Assembly (NCBI GenBank): GCA_021819035.1
Contig: JAKASL010000001.1
Location: 310,001-374,000 of the forward strand
From: an archaeon
GTDB lineage: Archaea > Thermoproteota > Nitrososphaeria > Nitrososphaerales > Gagatemarchaeaceae
DNA length: 64,000 nt
Direction of reading: 5' to 3'
The position numbers were made by a program, and so were the translations under genes. The first letter of the stretch is position 1. Every line of letters begins with the position of its first letter. The notes under the pieces are model-generated. The model searched no databases and was not told the origin of the DNA. It saw only the letters and a program-made list of their open reading frames with translations. Shown here one piece after another: positions 42,808 to 50,854 of this stretch.

Positions 42808-43797
42808 TCATCCCCTCGGCGCGAGCTCGTTCACCGCGAAGCCCACGTCCCCTATCGGCATCAGTATGGGGAGGGTGACGCCTGCCTTCCTGTACTCATC
42901 GATCCTCTCGGTCGCATGGTCCGGGGTGCCTGTGACAGTGAGCGCTTCGACTGCTTCTTCGGGGATCAGCCGTCTCGCTCCGGCTTCGTCCCCTCTCCTC
43001 CACGCCTCCTTCAACGGGCGGAGGTCCTCCTCAGTCACCCCGTACGGTGAGAGCGTCTCGGGGTCCACCACCTCGGACAGCTGGTAGGCGAAGAAGTAGT
43101 AGTCCTTGACTGCCTGGGCAGCCCTGGCGGGGTCCCTGTCAACCGAAGTCAACAGATAGGAGGCCCTCTCCACACCGCGGCCCTGCTTCGCTTCTCCTCG
43201 CTTGACGTTCTCCACCATCGCCTCTGTCCCGCGCGGGGTCGCCAGGGCTGGGGAGAGGATCACGCCGTCTGCGACGGTGGCAGCGAACGCCTGGATCCTC
43301 GGCGAAAGAGAAGCGACGAAGATAGGGATCTTGCCGGCCACCTCGAAACCCATCGTGAGGCCATGGACCTGGAAGAAGTCGCCGTCGAACTCGACCCTCT
43401 CGCCCCCCCATGTCCTCTTGACGACTTCGACATACTCCCTTATCCTACGAATCGGCTTCGTCTCGCCGACGGGGAATATCCGGTGCCCTATCAGGGGGAT
43501 GGTGGGGAAGCTCCCGAGCCCGAGCCCGAGCGTCACCCTCCCGCCTGACAGCTCGGAGAGGGTGGCGAACGTCGTCGCCGTGGTGACCGGGTGCCTGGTG
43601 AACGTGTTAATCACCCCTGAGCCGAGCATGATCTTCATGGTGCTCGACGCCATCGCCGAGATGTACGTCACCACGTCTCTCTGATACAAGGTCTCGTGCA
43701 CCCAGACCGAGTCGTAGCCCAGGGCGTCTGCGCGAGATGCCTCGGCCATGGCGTCCCTCACGCTGATTATCGGGTTGAAACCGAGGCCGAGCTTCAT
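42808..43797 (-). CDS. LLM-class F420/flavin-dependent oxidoreductase
   Basis: 329 residues, luciferase-like TIM barrel. The N-terminus G-L-G-F-N-P-I-I-S and V-T-L-G-L-G-L-G-S near 95, with G-E-R-V-E-F-D-G-D-F-F near 140, resemble Mer (methylene-tetrahydromethanopterin reductase) and related F420 enzymes. Substrate unknown; true Mer is possible but C1-pathway genes are not nearby. The ATG is four bases from the dyad at 43802-43821, and the A/T-rich end of that dyad forms its TATA region. Confidence 0.85.
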   Translation of the reverse strand: MKLGLGFNPIISVRDAMAEASRADALGYDSVWVHETLYQRDVVTYISAMASSTMKIMLGSGVINTFTRHPVTTATTFATLSELSGGRVTLGLGLGSFPTIPLIGHRIFPVGETKPIRRIREYVEVVKRTWGGERVEFDGDFFQVHGLTMGFEVAGKIPIFVASLSPRIQAFAATVADGVILSPALATPRGTEAMVENVKRGEAKQGRGVERASYLLTSVDRDPARAAQAVKDYYFFAYQLSEVVDPETLSPYGVTEEDLRPLKEAWRRGDEAGARRLIPEEAVEALTVTGTPDHATERIDEYRKAGVTLPILMPIGDVGFAVNELAPRG

Positions 43798-43801
43798 GTC
43801 G

Positions 43802-43821
43802 TTACCACTATGCGGTGGTAA
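43802..43821. promoter_or_regulatory. Candidate operator, site 2: perfect TTACCAC-N6-GTGGTAA dyad
   Basis: Seven matching bases per arm, spacer TATGCG. It lies immediately upstream of the LLM oxidoreductase ATG, over its promoter, and beside the TrmB-like regulator gene. The shape (6-7-base arms, 5-6-nt spacer) is like known TrmB-family sites. Confidence 0.65.
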
Positions 43822-44595
43822 TTAGGGGTTCCGCCGGAGGGGCCTGGCGGCCTTCCACTGCTGTTCGAGGGACTCCATCACCGACAGGGCGAACGAGGGG
43901 CTCCTCACCCATATCGCCACGGCCGCGAACGACTCGTCCCTCCCCCTCGCGGGGACTCCTATGATGACCCCGCCCCTGTCCCCCGCCATCATGTCGAGGA
44001 GGACGCCCTCGGACCTCCGCACCTCCAGCCCGCGCTTCTCCGCCTCCCGCAGCTCGACCCTTGTCAGCCTCTGGCTCGTCGGGACCATCAGCTTGACCCT
44101 CCTCGGCTTCCTGCCGGCCTGTCCAAGGACCCCCAGGAACGCCGTCTTGGCTTCTATCCCCTTCCTCACGAGCAGGAACGCGTCCTCCGATTCGCGGAGG
44201 ACCTCGAGGAAGGCCGCGGCGATGCTCTCCAGCCCCTTCAGCATCACCGGCTCCTGCTCCCCGTCCCGCGGCCTCGCGAGCGGCTCCAGCTCCGCGACTA
44301 TCGTCCTCATGGCTGACTGCCTCCCCGCGAGCCTGGCCTCGAAGTCGACCACGTACTTGGCTATCCTGGAGCCAAGGGCTGCAGAAGGGGTGGCAGACTG
44401 GTAGACCCCGTCGGACTCGACGACGAAACCCTTCTGTTCAAGAGAGCGCAGGGTGTCGTATGTGCGCGACTGGGGGACCCCCGAGGCCTGCGCCGCCTCG
44501 CCTGCCTTCATCCCGCGGCCAAGCAGGGCGATGTAGAGCTTCGACTCGTAGGAGTTCAGCCCGAACGCATCTCTGAGGAGCTCCTCAGACTCCAT
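43822..44595 (-). CDS. TrmB-family transcription regulator
   Basis: 257 residues. N-terminal winged helix with F-G-L-N-S-Y-E-S-K-L-Y-I-A-L-L, A-A-Q-A-S-G-V-P-Q-S-R-T-Y-D-T-L and L-E-Q-K-G-F-V, a textbook TrmB DNA-binding domain; a short coiled coil (~85-105) and a C-terminal phospholipase-D-like ligand domain follow. TrmB proteins sense sugars or other small molecules. Shared operator sites suggest it controls the LLM oxidoreductase and the MenA-like gene. Box near 44622-44631, ATG start. Confidence 0.88.
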   Translation of the reverse strand: MESEELLRDAFGLNSYESKLYIALLGRGMKAGEAAQASGVPQSRTYDTLRSLEQKGFVVESDGVYQSATPSAALGSRIAKYVVDFEARLAGRQSAMRTIVAELEPLARPRDGEQEPVMLKGLESIAAAFLEVLRESEDAFLLVRKGIEAKTAFLGVLGQAGRKPRRVKLMVPTSQRLTRVELREAEKRGLEVRRSEGVLLDMMAGDRGGVIIGVPARGRDESFAAVAIWVRSPSFALSVMESLEQQWKAARPLRRNP

Positions 44596-44641
44596 GGCCG
44601 AGGGGGGAGGGCGGACGATGATATAGGTCAGACAGCCGCGG

Positions 44642-46012
44642 CTAGGCCGAGACCCTCATCAGGGAGACGACCTCTCCGAGGTCTTCGACTCTCTCGAGGT
44701 TCCACAGCAGGCCGAGGAGCTCTTTGGCCCTCCCGGTCGGGAGCTTCCCCGCCGTCAGCGCCAAGAACTTCTGTTCCAGCTCCTCCTTCCCCATCGGGTC
44801 CAGGGGGTGGCCTCGGGGGACGTCCACCTCCTTCGAGAGTGTGGCCCCAGACTTCGTGACGACGGTCACCCTGTTGGCCATCCCTCTGGCAGGGTAGAGC
44901 GCCGTCAGAGCCGGGTCCTCCTCCACTTTCACCTTCTGCAGGAATCGGAGGGCCCTCTCTGACCGTAGCTTCCGTTCAGAGTACGTCCCGTTGTCTATCT
45001 TCCCCTCCAGGAGCGCCATCCCGACCATGTAGGGGAGGCTGTGGTCCGCCGTCTCCTTGGTCGCCGGCCGCCACTTCTCCGGGTCCTTCCCCAGGATCGA
45101 GTATCCAGCCTCGTGGGTCTCGACAAGCACTGACTCCACGTCACCTGGGCCCTTCAGCCCCTCTCTCACCGCCAGCGCGGCCCAGATCGCCGACTGGGCG
45201 TGATACTCGGCGGGCCAGTACTTCACGTACGTCTCCCTCACCTTGTACCTCCCGCCGCGCCCTCCGAACCCGCCGGTGTCCAAGTCGAAGGGGCCTGACA
45301 CCTGCTTGAAGAAGCCCATCTCGCCTTCGAAGACGGGGGACGGCCCGGTCACCCCGTCCCTTGCGAGGAACGCCGCGAAGACCCCGTTCCTGGCCGCGTT
45401 GGCGAACGATGCCCCCTTCCACATGGAGAGCTCTCCTGCCCTGACCTGGCGCATGGCGAGGTGGCTGTTCACCGCAATGTTCACCGCCTGCTCAGCCCGC
45501 CCCGCGTCCAGCCCCATCAGCTTCGACGCAGCCAGCGACGACGAGACGAGCCCGTAGTTGACATGGTCCCACCCCCTGTGCCTCAAGTCGGCGGCGTCGC
45601 ATAGCCTGCACTGGATTTCATACGCGGCCACGGCGGCCGAGATGAGCTCCTTCCCCGTCGACCCCTCCGCCTCCGCCACGGCTAGGCAGGGGGCGATGTT
45701 GTCGCTTGGATGGGCGGGCTCCTTCGACAGATATGTGTCGTTGTAGTCGAAGTAGCGCAGCATGAAACCGTTCACGAACGTGGCAAGGTCAGGGGACGTC
45801 CGCTTCCCGGTCCCGATGACGCTCGACCCTCCGCCGCTCCGCAGGCCAAGGACGGCCCTCCTTGCCATCGCGATGGGCTTCTCACAGTAGGCCCCTATGG
45901 CGCACCCGAGGGCGTCCACCACCCTCGCCTTCATCTCCTTGCCCGTCCCTGCGTCGATGGCCCGGTACTTCACAGAGACAGCGTACTCTGCGAGGCGGCG
46001 GGCCAGATCCAC
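44642..46012 (-). CDS. MmgE/PrpD-family protein
   Basis: 456 residues. Family features include V-D-A-L-G-C-A-I-G-A near 33, a G-T-G-K-R-T-S-P-D loop, N-G-F-M-L-R-Y-F-D-Y-N-D-T near 80 and H-P-S-D-N-I-A-P near 102. Members are 2-methylcitrate dehydratase, aconitate decarboxylase and others, so the exact reaction is open. If PrpD, it would belong to propionyl-CoA breakdown by the methylcitrate cycle, which fits odd-chain or branched acyl-CoA oxidation, but no methylcitrate synthase or lyase is nearby. GTG start, box 26 nt upstream. Confidence 0.88.
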   Translation of the reverse strand: MDLARRLAEYAVSVKYRAIDAGTGKEMKARVVDALGCAIGAYCEKPIAMARRAVLGLRSGGGSSVIGTGKRTSPDLATFVNGFMLRYFDYNDTYLSKEPAHPSDNIAPCLAVAEAEGSTGKELISAAVAAYEIQCRLCDAADLRHRGWDHVNYGLVSSSLAASKLMGLDAGRAEQAVNIAVNSHLAMRQVRAGELSMWKGASFANAARNGVFAAFLARDGVTGPSPVFEGEMGFFKQVSGPFDLDTGGFGGRGGRYKVRETYVKYWPAEYHAQSAIWAALAVREGLKGPGDVESVLVETHEAGYSILGKDPEKWRPATKETADHSLPYMVGMALLEGKIDNGTYSERKLRSERALRFLQKVKVEEDPALTALYPARGMANRVTVVTKSGATLSKEVDVPRGHPLDPMGKEELEQKFLALTAGKLPTGRAKELLGLLWNLERVEDLGEVVSLMRVSA

Positions 46013-46049
46013 GACCCGGGTCCCCCCTCCTTGCTCTAATAGGAATTCC

Positions 46050-46067
46050 CGTTCATTAGTGAGAACG
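46050..46067. promoter_or_regulatory. Short inverted repeat between divergent PrpD-like and acyl-CoA dehydrogenase promoters
   Basis: CGTTC, 8-nt spacer, GAACG. It lies between the minus box (near 46035-46043) and the plus box (GATTAAATCT, 46067-46076). A shared operator is possible; five-base arms are weak evidence. Confidence 0.35.
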
Positions 46068-46107
46068 ATTAAATCTCTCCAGGGCCGGCGCGGCTCAGCT
46101 CCTCGAA

Positions 46108-47277
46108 TTGTCGATATTCACAGCCGAACATAGGCGGCTCGTCCAGATGCTCCATCCTACCAAGCACCAGGAGTATTCGGACGTCCTCTCCTCCCTCGGC
46201 TCCTTCATGGATGAGGAGATCCTCCCTATCTCCCCGAAGCTGGACTCTGGAGAGGAGCCGATAGGAGGACCGAGGAACGCGCTCTTCGCCCAGGGGATGA
46301 GCCTGGTCTCGTTCCCCGCAGAGTACGGAGGGCTCGGCCTCCCCTTCTCCGTCTACGCGATGGCCGTGGAGCTCCTCGGCACCGCCGACGCCTCCGTAGC
46401 GCTCAGCGTCGAGATACACAACGCCGTGGCGGAGGGGGTGCTGAGGTTCGGGTCTGAGTCTCAGAGGGAGCGCTACTTGGGGCCCATGATATCAGGGCGG
46501 AAGCTGGCGTCATTCGCGCTCACCGAGCCCGCCTCCGGCTCCGACGCGGGGAACATGGCGACGACGGCAGAGAAGCACGCAGGGGAATACGTCATCAACG
46601 GTTCGAAGATGTTCATAACCAACGCCGGCGAGGCGGATGTCTATCTCGTCTTCGCCAAGACCTCGAAGGGCCCTTCCTGCTTCCTGCTGGAGTCCCCCAA
46701 CCCGGGGCTGAAGTTCGGGGCCGAGCTGAAGAAGCTTGGGATGAGGGGGTCGAAGACCCGCGAGGTCATATTCTCTGACTGCAGGGTCCCCGAAGAGAAC
46801 CTCGTCGGGGTGGAGGGGGAGGGGGCAGACTACGCGAAGGAGGTCCTCCACGGCGCGAGGATAGTGGTCGCCGCCCTCAACGTCGGCATCGCCCAGCTCG
46901 CCTACGGGAAGGCGCTCGCCTACGCTCGGCAGAGGCGGGCCTTCGGCAGGGCGATCGCCGACTTCCAGCTCATCAGGGAGAAGGTGGCCGACACCAAGAT
47001 AGGGATAAACGCGGGGCGGCTCCTCTATCTCTACGCGTCGAGGATCAAGGAGTCAGGGGGGGACTACTCGTCAGAGGCGTCCCAGGCGAAGGTGTACGCC
47101 ACAGAGATGTCCCTGAAGGCGTGCGACGACGCCATCCAGATACACGGGGGGTACGGCTACACCACAGACGACCTCCACAGGCACTGGAGGGACGCCCGGC
47201 TGCTCACGATCGGCGAAGGGACCTCGGAGGTCCTCAGGATGCTGATATCCAGGCGGGAGCTGGCGAGGGCCGCATGA
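46108..47277 (+). CDS. Acyl-CoA dehydrogenase
   Basis: 389 residues with the FAD signatures A-L-T-E-P-A-S-G-S-D near 136 and F-I-T-N-A-G near 170. The C-terminal I-G-E-G-T-S-E-V carries the expected catalytic Glu. It oxidises an acyl-CoA to the 2-enoyl-CoA and gives electrons to ETF, whose genes follow directly (4-nt overlap). Chain-length preference is unknown. TTG start; the plus box at 46067-46076 would leave a very short leader. Confidence 0.93.
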   Translation: MSIFTAEHRRLVQMLHPTKHQEYSDVLSSLGSFMDEEILPISPKLDSGEEPIGGPRNALFAQGMSLVSFPAEYGGLGLPFSVYAMAVELLGTADASVALSVEIHNAVAEGVLRFGSESQRERYLGPMISGRKLASFALTEPASGSDAGNMATTAEKHAGEYVINGSKMFITNAGEADVYLVFAKTSKGPSCFLLESPNPGLKFGAELKKLGMRGSKTREVIFSDCRVPEENLVGVEGEGADYAKEVLHGARIVVAALNVGIAQLAYGKALAYARQRRAFGRAIADFQLIREKVADTKIGINAGRLLYLYASRIKESGGDYSSEASQAKVYATEMSLKACDDAIQIHGGYGYTTDDLHRHWRDARLLTIGEGTSEVLRMLISRRELARAA

Positions 47278-48038
47278 GGATAGCCGTCTGCGTCAAGCAC
47301 GCCGTCGACGAGGCCGAGCTGAAGATCGACCCTGGGGGGAACCCTCTGCTGGCAGGGGCTGCCGGGAAGATGAGCACCTTCGACAAGAACGCGGTCGAAG
47401 AGGGGCTCAGGCTGAAGGCCGCCCACCAGGGGGAGGTGGTGGTCTTCACTGTGGGAGGGGCCGAGTCGAAGAAGACGCTGAAGGAGGCCCTTGCCATGGG
47501 TGCCGACAGGGGGGTGCTGGTGGCCTCCGACCCGATGGCCCTCGACGCCCTCCGGACCGCCACCATGCTAGTCGCGGCCATGAAGAAGTCGGGGGCCTTC
47601 GACGTCGTCATCTGCTCCGAGGGGGCGTCGGACACCTACACGGGGGAGGTCCCTCCCATGGTCGGGGAGCTGCTGGGGGTCCCCTACGTGGGCTACGCCC
47701 GGAAGATAGTGGTAGAAGGCAAGGCCGCTAGGATTGAGCGGTCGCTCGAGGACAGCGTCGAGTCCGTAGAGGCGCCTGTCCCCTTCGCCACGTCCGTGGT
47801 GAGCGAAATCAACGAGCCGCGCTACCCTACGCTCATCCAGATAATGCAGGCTTCAAAGAAGCCGATCGATGAGCTCAGCGGCGAGGAGACGGCCCCGGCC
47901 GGGAGCCGCAGGTGGGTGGAGGTCCTGTCGATGTCCTCGCAGCCTACGGCGAGGAAGCACGTCATGATCGATGGGAGCCCCGACGAGGCCGCTGCGAAGC
48001 TCCTGGACGCGCTCTCGAAGGAGGGTGTCCTGAAGTGA
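47274..48038 (+). CDS. etfB: Electron transfer flavoprotein, beta subunit
   Basis: 254 residues from the ATG overlapping the dehydrogenase stop. The N-terminus I-A-V-C-V-K-H-A-V-D, the core K-N-A-V-E-E-G-L-R-L-K, A-L-A-M-G-A-D-R-G-V, and E-G-A-S-D-T-Y-T-G-E-V-P-P match EtfB. With the alpha subunit it takes electrons from acyl-CoA dehydrogenases. It starts within the operon and needs no promoter of its own. Confidence 0.95.
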   Translation: MRIAVCVKHAVDEAELKIDPGGNPLLAGAAGKMSTFDKNAVEEGLRLKAAHQGEVVVFTVGGAESKKTLKEALAMGADRGVLVASDPMALDALRTATMLVAAMKKSGAFDVVICSEGASDTYTGEVPPMVGELLGVPYVGYARKIVVEGKAARIERSLEDSVESVEAPVPFATSVVSEINEPRYPTLIQIMQASKKPIDELSGEETAPAGSRRWVEVLSMSSQPTARKHVMIDGSPDEAAAKLLDALSKEGVLK

Positions 48039-48967
48039 GCGGGGAGGTCTGGGTCTACTCAGAGTCGGAGACGGTGGCAAGCGAAGTCGCCACAGCGGCG
48101 GAGGACGTGGCCAAGGGTGCTTCTGCCCAGCTACGGGTTGTGGACATCTCGTCTGTCCGGCCGGCGACGAGGGGCTCTGGGACGAGGCTCCTGCTGAAGG
48201 GCCCCCCGGGCCCTGACGTCTCCCCCGCCGTCGCAGCCGAGGCCCTGGCCCGGGCTGCTAGGGAGCTCGCACCCATGGCGGTCCTGCTGGGGGCGACGAG
48301 AGACGGGAGGGAGGCGGCGTCGAGGCTGGCGGCAAAGCTAGGGGTAGGGTGCATGGCCGAAGTGGCCGGGCTCGCATCGGACGGCCAGGGGATGACGGGG
48401 CAGAGGGACGTCTTCGCCGGGAAGGTGGTGGCGAAGGTCAGGTGCCAGTTCCCTGCTGTCGCGACGGTGAAGGTGGGCGCCTATCCGAGGGCCGTGGCCC
48501 AGCCTGCGGATGCGCAGGAGAAGGACGTCGGTCCCATCCAGGACCAGACTAAGACCCTCGGCAGGGAGAAGAAGCCGGCAGGCTCAGTCGACCTGAGATC
48601 CGCCAAGGTGATCGTGTCTGCAGGGAGAGGGGTCAAGAAGAAGGAGGACCTGGCCATCCTAGCCGAGTTGGCGACCGCCATGCGGGGCGCCCTCGGATGC
48701 TCGCGCCCTCTTTCGTCCGACCTTGGTTGGCTCCCTGAGGAGCACCATATCGGGTTGACAGGCGTGACTGTCAAACCAGACCTCTACCTGGCGGTAGGCA
48801 TCTCCGGCCAGCTGCAGCATGTGGCAGGGATGAAGGACTCTAAGATAGTCGCTTCCATAAACACCGACAAGGACGCCCCCATCTTCCAGGCGTCAGACTA
48901 CGGCATAGTGGGGGACCTCTACCAGGTGGTCCCGGCACTCAGGCGGGCCCTCGCCGCGCGGCGATGA
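48035..48967 (+). CDS. etfA: Electron transfer flavoprotein, alpha subunit
   Basis: 310 residues from a GTG overlapping the etfB stop by four bases. The C-terminal FAD domain is clear: V-S-A-G-R-G-V near 200, S-R-P-L-S-S-D near 230, I-G-L-T-G-V-T-V-K-P-D-L-Y-L-A-V-G-I-S-G near 250 and I-N-T-D-K-D-A-P-I-F near 280. It joins EtfB to pass electrons to the membrane oxidoreductase encoded next. Confidence 0.95.
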   Translation: MSGEVWVYSESETVASEVATAAEDVAKGASAQLRVVDISSVRPATRGSGTRLLLKGPPGPDVSPAVAAEALARAARELAPMAVLLGATRDGREAASRLAAKLGVGCMAEVAGLASDGQGMTGQRDVFAGKVVAKVRCQFPAVATVKVGAYPRAVAQPADAQEKDVGPIQDQTKTLGREKKPAGSVDLRSAKVIVSAGRGVKKKEDLAILAELATAMRGALGCSRPLSSDLGWLPEEHHIGLTGVTVKPDLYLAVGISGQLQHVAGMKDSKIVASINTDKDAPIFQASDYGIVGDLYQVVPALRRALAARR

Positions 48968-49025
48968 GCCCCGGGTCCCCCGCCGGCTCGAACAGCCTAT
49001 AAACCGAGGGACCCCGGCGACAGAC

Positions 49026-50846
49026 ATGGCTGGGCTCGACGTCGGGTACCTGGCCGCATATGCGATCTCCCTCGCCAGCGTGGCCGTCGTCGCCCTGGCG
49101 GCCCTCTCCCTCGCCCGCAGGTGGTCCGTCAGCCTCGGCCCCAGGCGCGTCGCAGGGCTGGGCCGCGACGAGGCGCGCCGCCTGAGGACCGGGGACGCGG
49201 TCTTCCTCATGCACCTGTCCATCGCCCTCGGCGTCGGGCTGACAATCGTCGACGCGGTAATCGCCCCCGCCATGGGCGGGGTCCCTCTCCTGCTCGACCT
49301 CTTCAGGGCCGCGTCTGTCCCACTCATCGCCGGCCTTGTGGTCGCCTTCGCGTGGCGCGTCCAGAGGTATTCCCAAAGCAGGAGGGTCGGGCGCGGGCTA
49401 AGGGTCGCCGACGGTTTCGCCTCGGCGTCGACGGCCCTGCAGCTGGTGCTGATGGCCGCCATCGCCCTCACCACCTCTGAGCTGGTCCTCCTCTGGTTCC
49501 CCACACTCGGCTGGGCGGACCTCATACTGGACGCGGTGAGGAACGCCCTTGTCGCGGCCTACTATGCCAGGCCAAGCGTCAACCTGATAGCGAAGTTCGA
49601 CCGCCCCCTCCACTCTGTCAGCACCCCGTTCAACCTTGCCGACGTCATCGCGGGGAAAACCGACCCCGGGGCCATCCGGGCAGGGGTGGGCAAGGTCTCA
49701 GAGTTCTCCCCGGATCAGTCGCTCTCCTTCGACTCCTGCGTAGAGATCGGGGCCTGCGAAGCGTCGTGCCCCGCGACAGCGGCAGGGCGCCCTCTCTCCC
49801 CCCGGGTCCTCGTCAGGAAGGTCAGCCTCCTTTCCAGAGCGGACGGCGGCGGGGAGTCGGACGTGCTGACTTCGGTGGGCGAGGACGAGCTCTGGTCCTG
49901 CACCTCCTGCGGGGCGTGCGTCGCCAGCTGCCCTGTGAGCGTCAAGCACCTCGACCTGATCTACGACCTCCGAAGGGAGCTGGTCTCGAAGGGGAGGCTG
50001 GACAAAGAGAAGTCAGCTATGCTGGCGAACCTCGCCCAGAGCCAGAACCCTTACGGCTTCAAGAACGCTGCCAGGGCGGCCTGGGCCGAGGGGATGGGCG
50101 TCGACACCCTGCAGTCTAACCCGAAGGCAGAGTACCTCTACTGGGTCGGATGCGTCTCATCCTTCGACCAGCGGGCCCAGAGGGTCGCGAGGGCGCTCTC
50201 GAAGATATTGAAGCATGCCGGCGTCTCCTTCGCGATCCTGGGGGGCGAGGAGATGTGCGTCGGCGACCCGGCCCGCAGGCTGGGCGAGGAGGGGCGCTAT
50301 CAGGAGCTCGTCCTACAGAACATAGAGAAGCTGAACTCCTACGGCGTGAAGAAGATACTCGCCACGTGCCCCCACTGCTTCAACGCGTTGAAGAACGAGT
50401 ATCCCCAGTTCGGGGGCAAGTTCGAAGTGGTCTATCACACCCAGCTGATCTCTGAGCTCATCAGAAAGGGGAAGGTGTCTGTCTCTCCTGATAAGGTGCA
50501 GAAGATCTCCGTGACCCTGCATGACGCCTGCTACGCCTCCAGGTACAACAACGTCTTCGACCAGCCGAGGGAGATGCTCGAAGCTTCGGTCGACGACGTG
50601 CGAGAGATGGGCAGGAGGAAGGAGAAGACCTTCTGCTGCGGCGCAGGGGGCTCCAACTACTGGTTCAAGGTCCCCCAGCAGAAGTCCATAGCTGGGATCA
50701 GGACCGAGGAGGCCGCAGGGACCGGTGCGAAGACGATAGCCACCGAGTGCCCCTTCTGCCTCTCGATGCTAGACGACGCCACCAAGGTGTCTGACTCGGG
50801 GATGGACGTTCGCGATGTGGCCGAGATAGTCGCCGAGTGCATCTAG
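49026..50846 (+). CDS. Membrane Fe-S oxidoreductase (ETF:quinone-type, HdrD-like)
   Basis: 606 residues. Four or more N-terminal membrane helices (to ~185) are followed by two [4Fe-4S] motifs (C-x-x-x-x-x-C-x-x-x-C-P near 240 and C-T-S-C-G-A-C-x-x-x-C-P near 295) and two CCG domains (C-P-H-C-F near 450; C-C-G-A-G-G near 538). The order matches membrane proteins linked to etfAB that reduce menaquinone. It would pass electrons from beta-oxidation to the quinone pool. ATG, leaderless, box near 48998-49008; it follows etfA by 58 nt. Confidence 0.88.
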   Translation: MAGLDVGYLAAYAISLASVAVVALAALSLARRWSVSLGPRRVAGLGRDEARRLRTGDAVFLMHLSIALGVGLTIVDAVIAPAMGGVPLLLDLFRAASVPLIAGLVVAFAWRVQRYSQSRRVGRGLRVADGFASASTALQLVLMAAIALTTSELVLLWFPTLGWADLILDAVRNALVAAYYARPSVNLIAKFDRPLHSVSTPFNLADVIAGKTDPGAIRAGVGKVSEFSPDQSLSFDSCVEIGACEASCPATAAGRPLSPRVLVRKVSLLSRADGGGESDVLTSVGEDELWSCTSCGACVASCPVSVKHLDLIYDLRRELVSKGRLDKEKSAMLANLAQSQNPYGFKNAARAAWAEGMGVDTLQSNPKAEYLYWVGCVSSFDQRAQRVARALSKILKHAGVSFAILGGEEMCVGDPARRLGEEGRYQELVLQNIEKLNSYGVKKILATCPHCFNALKNEYPQFGGKFEVVYHTQLISELIRKGKVSVSPDKVQKISVTLHDACYASRYNNVFDQPREMLEASVDDVREMGRRKEKTFCCGAGGSNYWFKVPQQKSIAGIRTEEAAGTGAKTIATECPFCLSMLDDATKVSDSGMDVRDVAEIVAECI

Positions 50847-50854
50847 TGACGAGG

